From the NCBI GenBank assembly GCA_030407085.1, contig CM059583.1, positions 42,439,001 through 42,503,000 of the forward strand: a DNA stretch of 64,000 nt, given 5' to 3'. The stretch is from Trichopria drosophilae. Taxonomy: Eukaryota; Arthropoda; Insecta; Hymenoptera; Diapriidae. Under the pieces are notes generated by a model. The model did not search any database. It worked only from the letters and a program-made list of their open reading frames with translations, and had not been told where the DNA came from. Shown here one piece after another: positions 36,754 to 48,546 of the stretch. Position numbers and translations under genes: made by a program. How positions within the stretch are numbered: the first letter of the stretch is position 1; every line of letters begins with the position of its first letter.

Positions 36754-39700
36754 CTTTCGTGAAGGCCAAATCCTTTTAGGAATTAATCACAATTAATAGT
36801 TGTTTTTAAATCACTGAACGTGTATTGTATTACGGGTAATTCTCTGGTTATTATACAAAATTTTGGTTACCACTGATGTCAATGTTCACTAGGTCATTCG
36901 AAATTCTTTAACACACTCGATTATTTCAATAATTTTAAGAAGATTACTTAAATTTTATATGACTAAACTAATTAAATATCTTTAACTTTCATAAATTAGT
37001 GTATAATTTATCCGTAAATTTCAAATTGTATACAACATGTGTTCTTCTTGACATTTATAGACATTCATTATTTGTTAACGTACACTGAGTTTCCTTAGGA
37101 AAATTTCTATGGTGACTGTTTCTTGCGTTATTATGAATAAAATTTCTATATCGACAAGGGAGTTTTACATACGAGTGTAATCTAATCACTTCTATAAAAA
37201 CAAAATTTCATTTTCCTAGTATAATTCTTGTTCTTCAAATGTATTAATATTAAGGGGTATTGTAAAGGTTAAGTCTGGAAAGCAGCTGAGACCTGCCTAT
37301 ATGTAGGCAGTTACCATTTATTCCTATATGTTTCGAGTTAATAGGAATTTCTGCAGCAATACAGCTACATTATTATTATTAATATTATTATATCTCGCCC
37401 ATATAACATACTATGGGAATTTATCGAAGGAAAATTTCCTCATAGTCTCAGTTCTTTACATGTGTTTTTTACGGTAAATGTGGTGACAAATACAGGGGGC
37501 TATTTAAAAAAACAGAGGAAAAAAGACACAAAGTTTACAGATAACTATACAGAAAATAATTAATCATGAAAACTAATTCACTAATATGGAAGTAGATAGT
37601 TTTTATTGTGTCCCTTCAGTCATTTCATTCCAACTTCACTTTCTAAAATATTGTTAAAAACAAGAATTACTTCATAAACCATCATCAATGTGCTTGCTTA
37701 CACTTATTATTAGTATGTGAGAGTAAATCGAAAAAATAGTGCTAACATCTATGGAAACGACAAGTTTTTTACAAAAAAAAATGAAAAATTGTAACAAGAA
37801 ATTACAAAGTATAAATGCATTATTAATTTATTTAAGTTCTATTTTATTACGAAATAACAAATTCGCTATGATAAAAATTTCTAACGGAGTGTTTTCTGCA
37901 TATATCGAAGTTTTCTGTCAGCTACAATTGGACAAATTGAAAAGAAGTTTATTCAGAAAAAAACTTTTCGTTTTTTATGGCGATTATTTTAATATTTGCA
38001 TGTTGTATAAAGATATGATATAAACTGAAGATTTGATTTGATACCATTTATTAAGGAATACATCATGAAGAGCACATCTAATCACTAGTAACTAAAGCAC
38101 TACTAATCTTCGCAAATGTTATGCACTGCTAGAAACAATTAAAATTTGAAAAATTATTTAAAAAACAGTTTCAAGCGTGTTTTTATATTTAAGAGCCGCC
38201 ATGTTAAAGAAAACTAAATTAGGACTTAATTGTTTTGTTATTAATCATTTCCAATATTATGAATTTCAGACAATACATTCAATCGAATTTCACATAGTGT
38301 AACGACCATACTTTGTAATTGAAATTAACGATATTTATGTCATAATTCATATTTAAACCGCACTCTCACAGGCACGTTTCAAAACCTAGCACGCCATAAT
38401 TCTAATATAATTTCATATCTCCGCAATCCTAAGTAGCCCATTAATTAAAGACGATGTCTGTTGCAATCATTTTCTCCCGTGTTAAAGTTAATCATACGCC
38501 ATATCGGTGGGCAGTTCTCATAAATCGTATCGTACATCTAAAGCAAAACGGATTTTTTGATGTTCGACTAATTTTTATATTTAATTAACCACATTCATGA
38601 TCATCATTAACGCTTATCACTTGCGTTACGATTGAAAAGAAATATCTACATTTAAATTAACCAAATTTGAATAATCGTAAGTAAAAGAATTATTTTCTTG
38701 AAAGAAATTATTTTCTTTTTAGTAAGTCTTAGGTAATTAAATTAAATTAGTAAATATTTACTTCTGACTATGAAAGTAAACATTCTTTTTAATCTTTTAT
38801 AATGCCAATATAAGTATAGATAATTTGCTGTTTACATTGATTTGAGGTTGCATTCGATGATTTTTAATCCACTTTTGAAAGATTTTCGTAGTTTAGGCAT
38901 CTTTTACGGTACAATGTAAAATTAATAACTAAATAAAAATAAAATGCATCATTTTTGTACATACAAATTTGTACAATTCATTATCCATCATTTATTATAT
39001 TTATTATATATAACTGACGTATTTTCACTCTAAATATATCGGAGTGAAAATCCATCTCATTTTACTCCAAGAAATTTAAAGAAATCAGGTTTAAAGAATG
39101 CCTAACTTTTTAAAACATATTTACTCCTAATGCACCAAAATTTATTATTCGTTTTTTTTATTTCTTATGGCATAGTTGTTTTACATTAATTTTTTCATTC
39201 TGTAGGCTTTTGCTGGTTTACATCCGGTTGTTGTCTGTCATATATCACATTTTACAATCTATTTCCAGTTTTTATTAGTTGCAGGTCTTACGTAACCATC
39301 GTTTAACGTGCTCCATTTTACATTGCTTTGTTATCATTATTTTTATACTTTCATAACATTGTTTCTATTCAACAATATTATCTGAAAAAATGTATTATTC
39401 AGAAGTTCATATACTTTGCATTTACCAAATCATCTTCATTTTTACAGTCATTTCTAATAATCACCGTTAAATAAATATTTTTATTAGGTAATTCTTGTTA
39501 AATATTTTTTTCTATTTTTAATATTAAACAAATCAATTAAGGCATTTCCTCCAATTGAGTAATTTTCCATTCGTCGTTTGAGAGATAAATGTTATCTGGT
39601 TTCTGTGACATTGACCATGGATAAATGAACGAGTATACAGACAAAATGAAGGTTGGTTAATTATTATTGAAACTAAACGTATACCAGATCTCAAAACTTT

Positions 39701-41250
39701 TCTGTTACCATAATCGTTTTATATAGATCATGCTCTATTCTACATATGTGTGGAATTATAGAAACCTTTAAGTGATAAGTACAAAAGTTAAAATTACTTA
39801 TGATAAATAAAAAAACATGTTAAATAAATATTAACAATAAAAAATGTAGTGAAGATTGGGGAACGAAAGTTTACAAACAGAATTTAACAGGCTATGTTAT
39901 TCCTTTCGTAACAAATATTTAAAAATTCTGACCAAAACAGTCACACGTGATCACACAACGTGTGATGCTTTTTAATGTTTCTTCTGAACTGTATATTTAA
40001 ATAGCGTTTAAAAAACCACAATACATCCAGAATTAAATATTACACTCATTGTAAGTAGATATAATAATCTCTACTGTATGTGAACAAGGAACGCAAATAC
40101 AGATCTGCAATTATGTTAATATTTAATATAAAGAGAGATAAAATATAATTAATACAACCATTTACCATAAGTAAAACAAGGAATCACAAGAAATAGTTAA
40201 ATGATATCTTTCTACAATAAACAAAACAATAATTTTGTCCCTTTTACAATTTGCCCATCGTTAAATGTGCAGTAGAGTACATAACCTCTAATCAACTGCA
40301 GTCTTACAGTTAAATTATATAAGTCAACTATAATAATATCTCATCACAGTAAAAATGGTTATTCTATACTTTATAATATTCTAAATTGTAAAATTAACTT
40401 GGAGTCAACAATTTTTCATGTTGAACCATTTCCGTATTTTTTATGGCTTCATTAATTTTTGTTTCATTATGTAGAATTCCCTATTATGTATAAAACTATT
40501 TTCTACCTAATGGTGGAAATAGTAAAGATGCGGTATATAATTTCTTTCCGCCCATTATAATATCTGATTATGAATAATGGTAAATACGTAATTATTCTCT
40601 TAAGATGTGATCATTAAATAACTTAATAGCGGAGATTTTTTGTCACATACACAAAAACAACAAAGATAAAGTTAATTCAACCATTTTATAGCAGAATTAT
40701 TTTCGAAAAAGTAAGGTTAAATATCACATTGCAGTTTCACGATTAAATATAAGCATTTTAATTATTCATTAGTAATAACATATACGTAACAAAATTGATT
40801 AAACTAAAGTCTTGTCATATAAAAATAGTTCATTTATGGTATAGTTTACAATATTGTGAATTGTAAAAGTAACGATCATCGACAACTTTTCATGTTGTCA
40901 CCAATTCTACCATTTTCCTATGGTTGTATTAACTTTTTTTCTCTTTGTGTACTCATGAGCTTAGTAGACGCATTATTTTCTAGGTAGTTAGATGAGCTAC
41001 ACATTCCACAAGAACTATAACTGCAATCCTTCTATTATATTAATGCACTTTGAAACTAGTATTCATGAAACTGCACACAATTCACAACCCATGAACATTC
41101 CCATAATAATGCACATTAATGTATGTAAATTACGTGTAGATTATTATTGAACGATAAATCCAGATTTGAACGGTTGATTAAATGATCGCGTGTAGGATTG
41201 TGACAAATCTGTTCCCTGTGATTTAAATGAGCCATTCAAAAGGCGCTCAC
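36754..41250 (-). other. Possible GST 5' UTR intron; no coding exon recognised
   Basis: AT-rich DNA with trinucleotide (TTA/ATT)n near 37368 and a 'GAGTGAAAA' repeat near 39015-39075. No protein family was recognised in either strand. Confidence 0.4.
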
Positions 41251-41460
41251 CGGAATGGAACTACACAATTCTTTCAAGTTGTTGATCCTACTAGTCGTTG
41301 GTAACAACTGATAGCTCACGGTGAATAAAGCCTCGTTGTCGACTAACACTTGTGTTTGTAACTTGAATAACTGTATCACTTCCACCTCCTTCACCCTCGT
41401 CCCTTTTCCAACTCGAATCAGTACTCTCACTCTCTGTCTCTCTCTCCCGCATCCAAGCTC
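41251..41460 (-). promoter_or_regulatory. Candidate 5' UTR first exon/promoter of the GST gene
   Basis: This is a local GC-rich island in AT-rich surroundings. On the minus strand it ends CATTCCG|GTGAGCGCC, a strong splice donor at 41250. The frame through the exon is open for 60-odd codons but has no ATG. It would join in phase with the GST ATG at 36753. The upstream edge is (GA)n-rich (GAGAGAGAGACAGAGAG), a common feature of insect promoters. The link to GST is inferred from strand, order and the acceptor-like AAAG just before its ATG. Confidence 0.4.
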
Positions 41461-41683
41461 CCTCCTTCTCTAATCTAGTATGCGTCTCCTTTCATTTGTA
41501 ATAAAGTAATGTACATTTTCTCGCCAACAACCAGCATGACTCATAAAGCAATATTGTTGCCTTTAGTAAACGACATTAAAATTAGTACGTCTGATGCATT
41601 CCATTTAATCCACAAGAAGAAAAAATCTTCATACTTTAAATAACAGCATTCCTATCAAACTGAAAGAAAAAACAGTTAATAAA

Positions 41684-42356
41684 ACAGGACCACAAAAAAA
41701 ATTGTTTCGAGATCACTTGAATCAGAAATGGTGGACCTTATAGATTTATGGCCGCTGAAAACGAATCCGTTATTCGATTTGGCCCATCACATCAGGATTT
41801 TAAGATATCTGATCCGAAAAATATTCAAAAATATACTTTTTGGAAATTTAAGGTTAAGATTTGTGAAATGTCTGACGTCACTGGTCAATTTGGAAAACTA
41901 ATTTATTTTCGTCGACTAAGCACCTATAAGATCCAGTACCTCTGATCCAAGTTATCTCCCCTAAAAAACTGTTTTGCGGTCCTGTGAAATTAATCACTGA
42001 AGGTCTTTCACGAAAAAATAACACAAGACCCAACATTTTTCATCCGCAATGTACATATACTAATGGAAATGCAAAATCAAGCAACTGCAGATTGCAAATA
42101 TCTTCGAAACGCAAAGTAAACGATGAATGGTTGCAGCATTCTGTCACCACTGTAAATAATACGCCAGAGAATCCATTTTGTGCTTCATTTTAAATGTTTT
42201 ATTTAATCAGAAGTGGAGAATCTTACAGATTTTTCACATATTCTAAACTTAAATTGCCAAAAAGTATAATTTGAATATTTTTTAGCGGTCAAAAATGTAT
42301 AAGATCAGCTATTTCTGATTCAAGTGATCTCGAAACAAATTTTTGTGTAGTCCTGT
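41684..42356. mobile_element. Inverted-repeat element with an internal third terminus
   Basis: The ends ACAGGACCACAAAAAAAATT and, on the other strand, ACAGGACTACACAAAAATTT both lead into TTGTTTCGAGATCACTTGAA…TCAGAAATrG (about 60-bp TIRs). A further terminus-like block lies at 41925-41985 in the orientation of the right end, suggesting a composite or nested insertion. The 65-69-codon open frames inside are not recognisable. Confidence 0.65.
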
Positions 42357-42779
42357 GTAATTCAATTTTTGAATAATGAATTGAAAATTTAAATTTGAAA
42401 TTCTACAGTAATCTGAAGCGAAAAAGAGAACGTTCGATTTTTTGTAAATTTCATTAAAAAAAAATAAAAATTCCTATTTAGAAAACATCTTACATGTGCT
42501 ACTTAACACGTAAAAAACACATGTAAATAAATTGCAGCAAGATGCCGATTATGTCCACATGAAAGTACATTTGAAGATGAACAATTTCATTGTTTATTTC
42601 TTACTATACGATATAAACTAACCGATTTACGGAGTTTTTAAAATATTCAGTTCTCTAAAAACTAAAAATCTTGAAAATTCCTCACTCGTTCACGAATGGT
42701 TTTAAAAATCTACAAAAATGAAACATTACTTTATTCGCAAAAATATATCCGTGATTTGGCATGAAATGCCCCATATGTA

Positions 42780-43100
42780 CCATTTAAACGACGGATCCAA
42801 TATGGCGGATCAACAAATTGAAACTCGGCGGAATTCGTTTGAAAACAGTTATTCGGGGGTTTTCAATAGCACTAAATACAAATTTGATGTTAGTTTTCAA
42901 TGTCGGATGCAATATGGCGGACAATAAAATGAAATTTGACTCAATTTGTTTGAAAAAAGTTACTGGTGGATTTTCGAGGTTGTTGAATATGAAAATGAAA
43001 ATAGATTTTGAGGATTCATAACTGCGAGTATATAATTGGAAGGCGCTTACATATAAATTATGTACCTGCCCACCATTTTGAATTTTTGGAAACTGACATC
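42780..43100 (+). repeat. Dispersed 'ATCCAATATGGCGGA' repeat array
   Basis: Two units about 115 bp apart contain GGATCCAATATGGCGGA and GGATGCAATATGGCGGACAA, each followed by AATTyGTTTGAAAAnAGTTA and GGGTTTTC/GGATTTTCGAGG. The family matches 5390-6240. Open frames through the repeat are by-products of its low stop density. Confidence 0.65.
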
Positions 43101-43457
43101 AGATCGCCGCAACATCAATATTCCATAAAAAACTATTTCGCGCTAGAATTATCAAATTTTATTTCATATTGGAAATAAAGAATGAATTCGGAGTAAATTT
43201 TCGTTGCATTCAGGCGCCAATAATTTAAGACATTCTAGAAATTATGCATTTTCATCATTATTTTCCTTATTCAAATCATTACAGGTGTACCCGATACCCA
43301 CGGAATTATATCATAAAAATAGAATGTTTGACAATTGAAATAAAACATTACTCATTCTAGTATATAGTGCGTCGCATTTGAGTGCCATAGATTGTAGAGA
43401 ACCTTAACAATTTTTTTCTGTGCATTCGTTTTTTGAACGTGACTTATACTATCATTT

Positions 43458-43766
43458 GGTGCATGTCGAAACCCCGACAAATCAAAAAGCCGTTAGGTCA
43501 AAAAACCGACAGTCGAATAGCCGAAAGTCAAAAAGCCGACATATAACAAAATTTACAGATCGACAGGCGGACAGTTATTTTTTGAAGTGTCGGTTTATTG
43601 ATAGTCGGATTTTTTACTGTTGGTTTGTTGACCTGGCGGATCTTTTATTTTTCAGTTTTTCGTTCCGCACCCACAAAAAGAGGGTGCGGGTCGAAAAACC
43701 GACAAAACCAACAAGCCTACAAGTCGAAAAACGGACAATCGAAAAACCGTTTTTCGATCCACACCC
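43458..43766. mobile_element. Pair of short inverted-repeat elements with GTCGAAAAACCGACA sub-repeats
   Basis: The first element (43458-43672) starts GGTGCATGTCGAAACCCCGA and ends with the inverted CGTTCCGCACCC. The second (43682-43766) starts GGGTGCGGGTCGAAAAACCG and ends GATCCACACCC. Both are filled with about 17-bp units alternating GTCGAAAAACCGACAA and its inverse. The ends resemble the GGGTGCACCT…CCCGACAAATC ends of the 20.8-21.4 kb elements. Confidence 0.6.
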
Positions 43767-45654
43767 TGAAATGGCAGATTTTAAATTAAGAAAAACACGG
43801 AAAACTGTTGTTATGATTTGTTTTATTGGGTACTTCAGAAATAATTTATGGTTTCAACAAAAAGTGCATAAAATAATGCAAGATGATAAGATTCGATCAC
43901 GCTCAATCCGAAGAATAGTTACATTTCAAAAATTTAGACGAAAAATGCTATTTCCAAATCCTTGGATGAAAAACACTATCTTTCAGTTTTCTTTGGGCAA
44001 GAAAGTTGTGTTTTAAAAGTTTGGATGAAGAATGCTATGTTTAAATGTCTTTCGTCAAGAATGGTATATTTCTCAATTCAAAATTAAAAGTTAATGAATT
44101 ATTATCCGAGCAATCAATTAATTGGTTGTCCATCAGTTACAAGAATAACATATTTGAGACATTCTTGTAATTTTATACAGAAAAGAAATCTTTTGTAATA
44201 TTCGACTATTTTATACAATTTTTTGTTGAAATATGTAATCATTTCTAGTACGTTCGCAATAATATGAAGATAGTTCGTAAGAAACCCAAGTGACAAAAAC
44301 CTCCTCGAATACCTGAAGAAGAACTGCGGTGACCAAAATACAGCTAAATTTTTGCTGCAACAAGTTATAAAAGCCGGTAATTTAGAGTTAGAAATAATTT
44401 AAATACATTTATGACTATCAAAAGAGCTTACTGGGCAATATGATGGTAGGTTAATTTGAATCATTTTCCCTGTTGAGAATGAAGCTTGAAAATGAACAAA
44501 TCAATGTGTAAGGTCTTAATGGGTTAAATTTAGAGCATATCCGCATGATCATCTAACTCATGACATACATATCATTATGCCAACTCTTAGATAAAGTGCC
44601 TGAGGTAAAATAATAGTCCCTTATTGACCACTACAAGGCTGTAAGTGTCTGAAAATTGTCAGAAGGTGAAGACTTTATGTTAATTTTGGGAGTTACCTAT
44701 CACCATATCAGACACTTCTTACATAAACAAATTTTTGAGACGTCGTAATCGCCCGAGAATTTGATGTCCCGCAATGAAATATTCGTGGCTTACAAAATTC
44801 TTATTTATATTTTTATTTTTTTATTTCTGGAAAAATACTTTATGATTCCAGTACTAAACTATAATTTAACATTTCGTGCGTCATGATTTTGTGCGTATGT
44901 TTTAATACTATTTTTATAATAACTTTGAAGTACATTCTTACAGATGACACCGTTTTGTGATTCTTAAACATTACATAACTTTTTAATTTTTTTCTGGATG
45001 CTGTACATATTAATTTATAGCGTTTATTCAGAAATACATAATAATTATTTTATATTTTACAGGGCGTTTAATGGATCCCGCCTTAAGTATCCTGTATATG
45101 AGCTAAGCAGTTCTTGTTTATTATGTACTGGAATCTAATTGCAGATTATAAAATTTTATGAGCATGGCATTATGTCACTAGCTTAAGAACGTATCATTAT
45201 ACATTTTACTTACTAAACAATGTTTGAATCATTGAAACAAATAGTTATCATACGCGTTCGCGTAATTAGTTACGCATGTCATTAATATTTGATAAATTAC
45301 CTACCTCTGAATTAGAAATATAACTGCCTGTCACTATACTTTTGTTTTTATAACATTAGTATTTATCGGTACACTTACATCAGGTATATAGTACTGATGC
45401 TTATATCCGTACCAAAAAGAAAGCAACAAGAATTTCTAAGTTAAGAATATTAAATATTAAATTAAAAATAAAAAAAATCTTAAATATCCCGAACACAACA
45501 TGGGATAGAGAATACTGTTTAAAGTTCTAAGTGATATATAATGAAGAAAATTTTTGGAAATTTCTTAAAATAATTTACCCTTTCCGTCTTTTCCATCATA
45601 AAAAAATTTGTGAATTTTTTCAGTAAAATTTGCATTATTTCTTTTCGAGCAGAT

Positions 45655-45755
45655 GAGTTTTTGGCATCATGAAAAATTAGCCAGAAAAATTAAAAGTACA
45701 TCACAAATACATTGTGATTTGTTCGTCTATGTACATCAAATATTTATTTGTATTT
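45655..45755 (+). repeat. Half-copy of the 22.0-kb hairpin MITE
   Basis: AAAAATTAGCCAGAAAAATT, then AAAAGTACATC, then CATTGTGATTTGTTCG and TGTACATCAAAT follow the right arm of 22031-22206 in the same order. Confidence 0.6.
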
Positions 45756-46429
45756 TTGAAAGTTGTACATTGAGATTTGTTGAAAGTTCGAGATTAGCTA
45801 ACACATGGATTTAGTGGATTTGCGCATTTATGAAAGCTTCTGTTCACGAAAAGATTAAAGCAACATAGAAAGAGGTAGCAATTATTTCTTGATACTTGTA
45901 AATCGATTTACTTTAAACTTGTCATTACCTTTATCGTTGGAGCTGAACGTTTCACGTCAATAGTACCTGCAGCGTGAATTCCTGTATATTTCATCACGGA
46001 GATATAATTGTACTATTAGCATAAGGCAGGTTGAATTCAATCAATGAAGCGTATAACTCTTTCTATATATCGTAAAGGTATCGTTATGAAAAATGACAAT
46101 AGATCACTAAATTGCTCGAGAGATTGCTATCTATATATTTATTAATCTCTTCCTTATTTCTACTTAAGAGGTCAATATACTGTAACATACAATACGATTC
46201 TTTATATTTGATGTCATCCGTTCAATTTACTTTTATATTCTTTATTCTCTTTGCATCTACACATTTACAATCTGTAATCATTTTCTAATTAGCTGCCAAT
46301 GAAATTAAATACTTATATTTACAAAATATATGAATTACAGGGATAAAAAAGATGCATTGCAAATGCAATGTTGAAAAAAGGAGTTGGAAATCTACGTTAT
46401 TTTAAATTATTGTTAATTCCAAATTGAGT

Positions 46430-46760
46430 TTCGTATCCGCGTGGCCACGCACGTGAGTACTGAAGTAAATTAATTTATGTACCTGTTGCGGATAGAGTCG
46501 ATCTTTTCCCAACTGCGGTACCTGGCGTGAGTTTTTTCCACAAAGTGGTTTTCCCGACGCCATTGCACACCCGAATGGTAGAACCTCTCCGAAAAAAGGT
46601 GACCTGTTATTTTATATCAAGGTCCTTCAAAAATAGTGACGACATAAGCAATTTAAGTACATTCTTAGCAAATATTCAAAAAATTTGTTGCGTTCGCGGT
46701 TTCGTCGGAAAATAGAACTTGGAAATTGGAATACAAAAAAGTGAAAATCGGGTAGCCTTA
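46430..46760 (-). other. CpG-rich island with a possible short coding exon (46483-46563)
   Basis: The stretch is much richer in CG than its flanks. On the minus strand ATG at 46563 opens MASGKPLCGKNSRQVPQLGK and reaches a possible donor CAG|GTACAT at 46482 after 27 codons. An overlapping + strand frame is also open. I do not recognise either peptide. It may be the first exon of an unidentified gene, or a GC-rich repeat. Confidence 0.2.
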
Positions 46761-46890
46761 GTGACAAAGTTTGTGATAGGGGAGTTCGGGTTAATAGAAA
46801 TTAGTAACTTTCGGTTTTTTGAACAATATCTTTGTTTCTTTTAAATGTGTGATTTTTATTTTCGCTCGATTTTATAACAATATCTACGTT

Positions 46891-47789
46891 TTAACCCATT
46901 AACGACGAAAATTACATTTTTGCCACTTCAATTTCAATCAAAATCGAAGTTGAGAAATATTGAAAGATACATATCCCGCTATTTTTAAGGTTGCTCTTCA
47001 AGATTCTGGTGCCATAATTTAATTTTAACAGTAGGAACTTCAATACGGCGCTAAATGTGTAAAAAATTTTCAAAAAATATCTGCTCTTGTGACTATTACA
47101 ATATTAGGATTCTATTCAAATATAAATAAAAAAATATGGAGAAAAGTGACAAAAAAAAATTGAATTTTTAGAAAATGTTTGACTTTTATAGCCCACTTTA
47201 CTTTAACGATCTCAAAATGGCATTCCCGTTAAAAATTTCTTTCAACAATTTTTGGATAACCTAACTAAAAAACAGCTTTTATACAAAAATGCTAAGAATA
47301 TAATGCTCTTAGCATTCATCGAGGACATTTTTCGAGACTTTGTAAACATGTTTATTTCAATTTTTTAAAAAATTTCCAATATTTACGAAAAATTCTGAAA
47401 AAATGTTGGTTCATTCTATGAAAAATGCTAATAATTTTTTATAATTTCCTCCAAAGGTTCACAGTTTTCGAGAAAAGGAATTTCAAATATTATTAGGAAT
47501 TTTTGTCATCGCAAAATTCATCGTAAAATTTGTTCGTAAAATTCAAATATTCTCTTCACTTTTCTTGACAGTTTGGATAGAATCCTAATATTCGTGAAAA
47601 AATGAATGAAAATAAATATTTCAACATTTGTTGACAATTGTTTTTTAAATTTAAAAAATTTCTAATGGCTGATACTCGATTTGGGACTCGAAACGACCTC
47701 GAAATAGTAACCCATGCTTAATTTTTTTCAACATCGATTTTGATACGCAACACTTGATGCAATTGTTATTCCCGGCGTTAACAGGTTAA
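46891..47789. mobile_element. TTAA-bounded element, about 0.9 kb
   Basis: TTAA at 46891-46894 followed by CCCATTAACGACGAAAATTA is mirrored at the right end: TTAA at 47786-47789, read inward on the other strand as CCTGTTAACGCCGGGAATAA. The interior is AT-rich with runs of A and T and no long frame. Ends of this form, with TTAA duplication, suggest a piggyBac-like non-autonomous element. Confidence 0.55.
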
Positions 47790-48149
47790 GTCCTACACTA
47801 GACGTTGCGAGTCGGTGGCGATTGCGGTAATATTATATTTTTTAATTGTAGACATCAAATTTATTACTGTAATATGAATGATAAACTGTATTTTCATGGG
47901 AACATTGAAATATGTAGAGAAGCATGATGCAATATTGTTTAATTTTCGATCAGATATATGTCACTTAAAACTTTATACAAAATATGTATTGCTAACTATT
48001 CACATTCCTTAGAGAATTATTAAAACTAGATCATCTCGTAGACAAGGCACACATATTGTCTATAAAAAAACGTTTGGAACAAAAAAGTAAAATATAATTA
48101 AAAATTGCAATTTCATGTTGCGTAAAATTTGCAAGATCAGGGTTTAATA

Positions 48150-48256
48150 AATGAGGACCAAAGTGGAAAGATTCGGAGCACCGACGGGAATTGAACCTAG
48201 GACCTCTTGGTTACCAGTCGAATCCGAATGTTCTACCAACTAAGCTACGCGTCCTC
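48150..48256 (-). mobile_element. tRNA-derived SINE, copy 1
   Basis: On the minus strand it starts GAGGACGCGTAGCTTAGTTG (A-box-like), has GGTTCAATTCCCGTC (B-box-like), then CGAATCTTTCCACTTTGGTC and CTCATTTATT as tail. The T-stem does not pair properly, so it is not a working tRNA gene. Confidence 0.65.
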
Positions 48257-48290
48257 TGGCAACTTCACAACATTAATTTCAAGATCTTTA

Positions 48291-48350
48291 AACAAGTCCG
48301 GGTTCAACTCCCAGCGCATCGAATCTTTCCACTTTGGTCCTCATTTTTTT
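48291..48350 (+). mobile_element. tRNA-derived SINE, copy 2 (3' part)
   Basis: It begins near the B box CGGGTTCAACTCCCAGCGCA, continues CGAATCTTTCCACTTTGGTC and ends CTCATTTTTTT. It lies head-to-head with copy 1, so the identical tails make an inverted repeat across 48150-48350. Confidence 0.6.
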
Positions 48351-48442
48351 CGACAAATCTGAAAACAATCTAACCTTTCCATCTTATCATCTTAAAAAAA
48401 TGTTTCCAGTGAAATTTGCATTATATCTGATCGCGCCTACTA

Positions 48443-48546
48443 TTAAAGTGGAAAGATTCGATGGAAGAGCATTCAACCAGCAATTGAAAGGTCCCGTATT
48501 CAACCGTGCATCGAATCATTCCATTTTAATGGTCCTCATTTTTTTG
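48443..48546 (+). mobile_element. tRNA-derived SINE, copy 3
   Basis: It contains GGAAGAGCATTCAACCAGCA with an anticodon-arm-like stem TTCAA/TTGAA around the loop CCAGCAA (anticodon position AGC). A degenerate B box CCCGTATTCAACC follows, then the family tail ATCGAATCATTCCATTTTAA and GGTCCTCATTTTTTT. An alanine-type tRNA origin is possible. Confidence 0.6.

Noticed and set aside
37739..38023. 94-codon plus-strand frame
   Set aside because: Lys/Leu/Phe/Ile/Asn-rich composition as expected for chance frames in AT-rich DNA. No family resemblance.
43420..44016. 198-codon plus-strand frame
   Set aside because: It runs through two inverted-repeat elements made of GTCGAAAAACCGACA units, which happen to lack stops. 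The rest has no recognisable domain.
46527..46715. Plus-strand 62-codon frame in the CpG-rich island
   Set aside because: It begins with GTG, has no recognised domain, and overlaps an equally open minus-strand frame. Base composition alone explains both.
48183..48256. Functional tRNA gene on the minus strand
   Set aside because: A- and B-box-like motifs are present, but the T-stem pairs poorly, the anticodon arm does not fold cleanly and the same tail occurs on two other copies, so it is a SINE.
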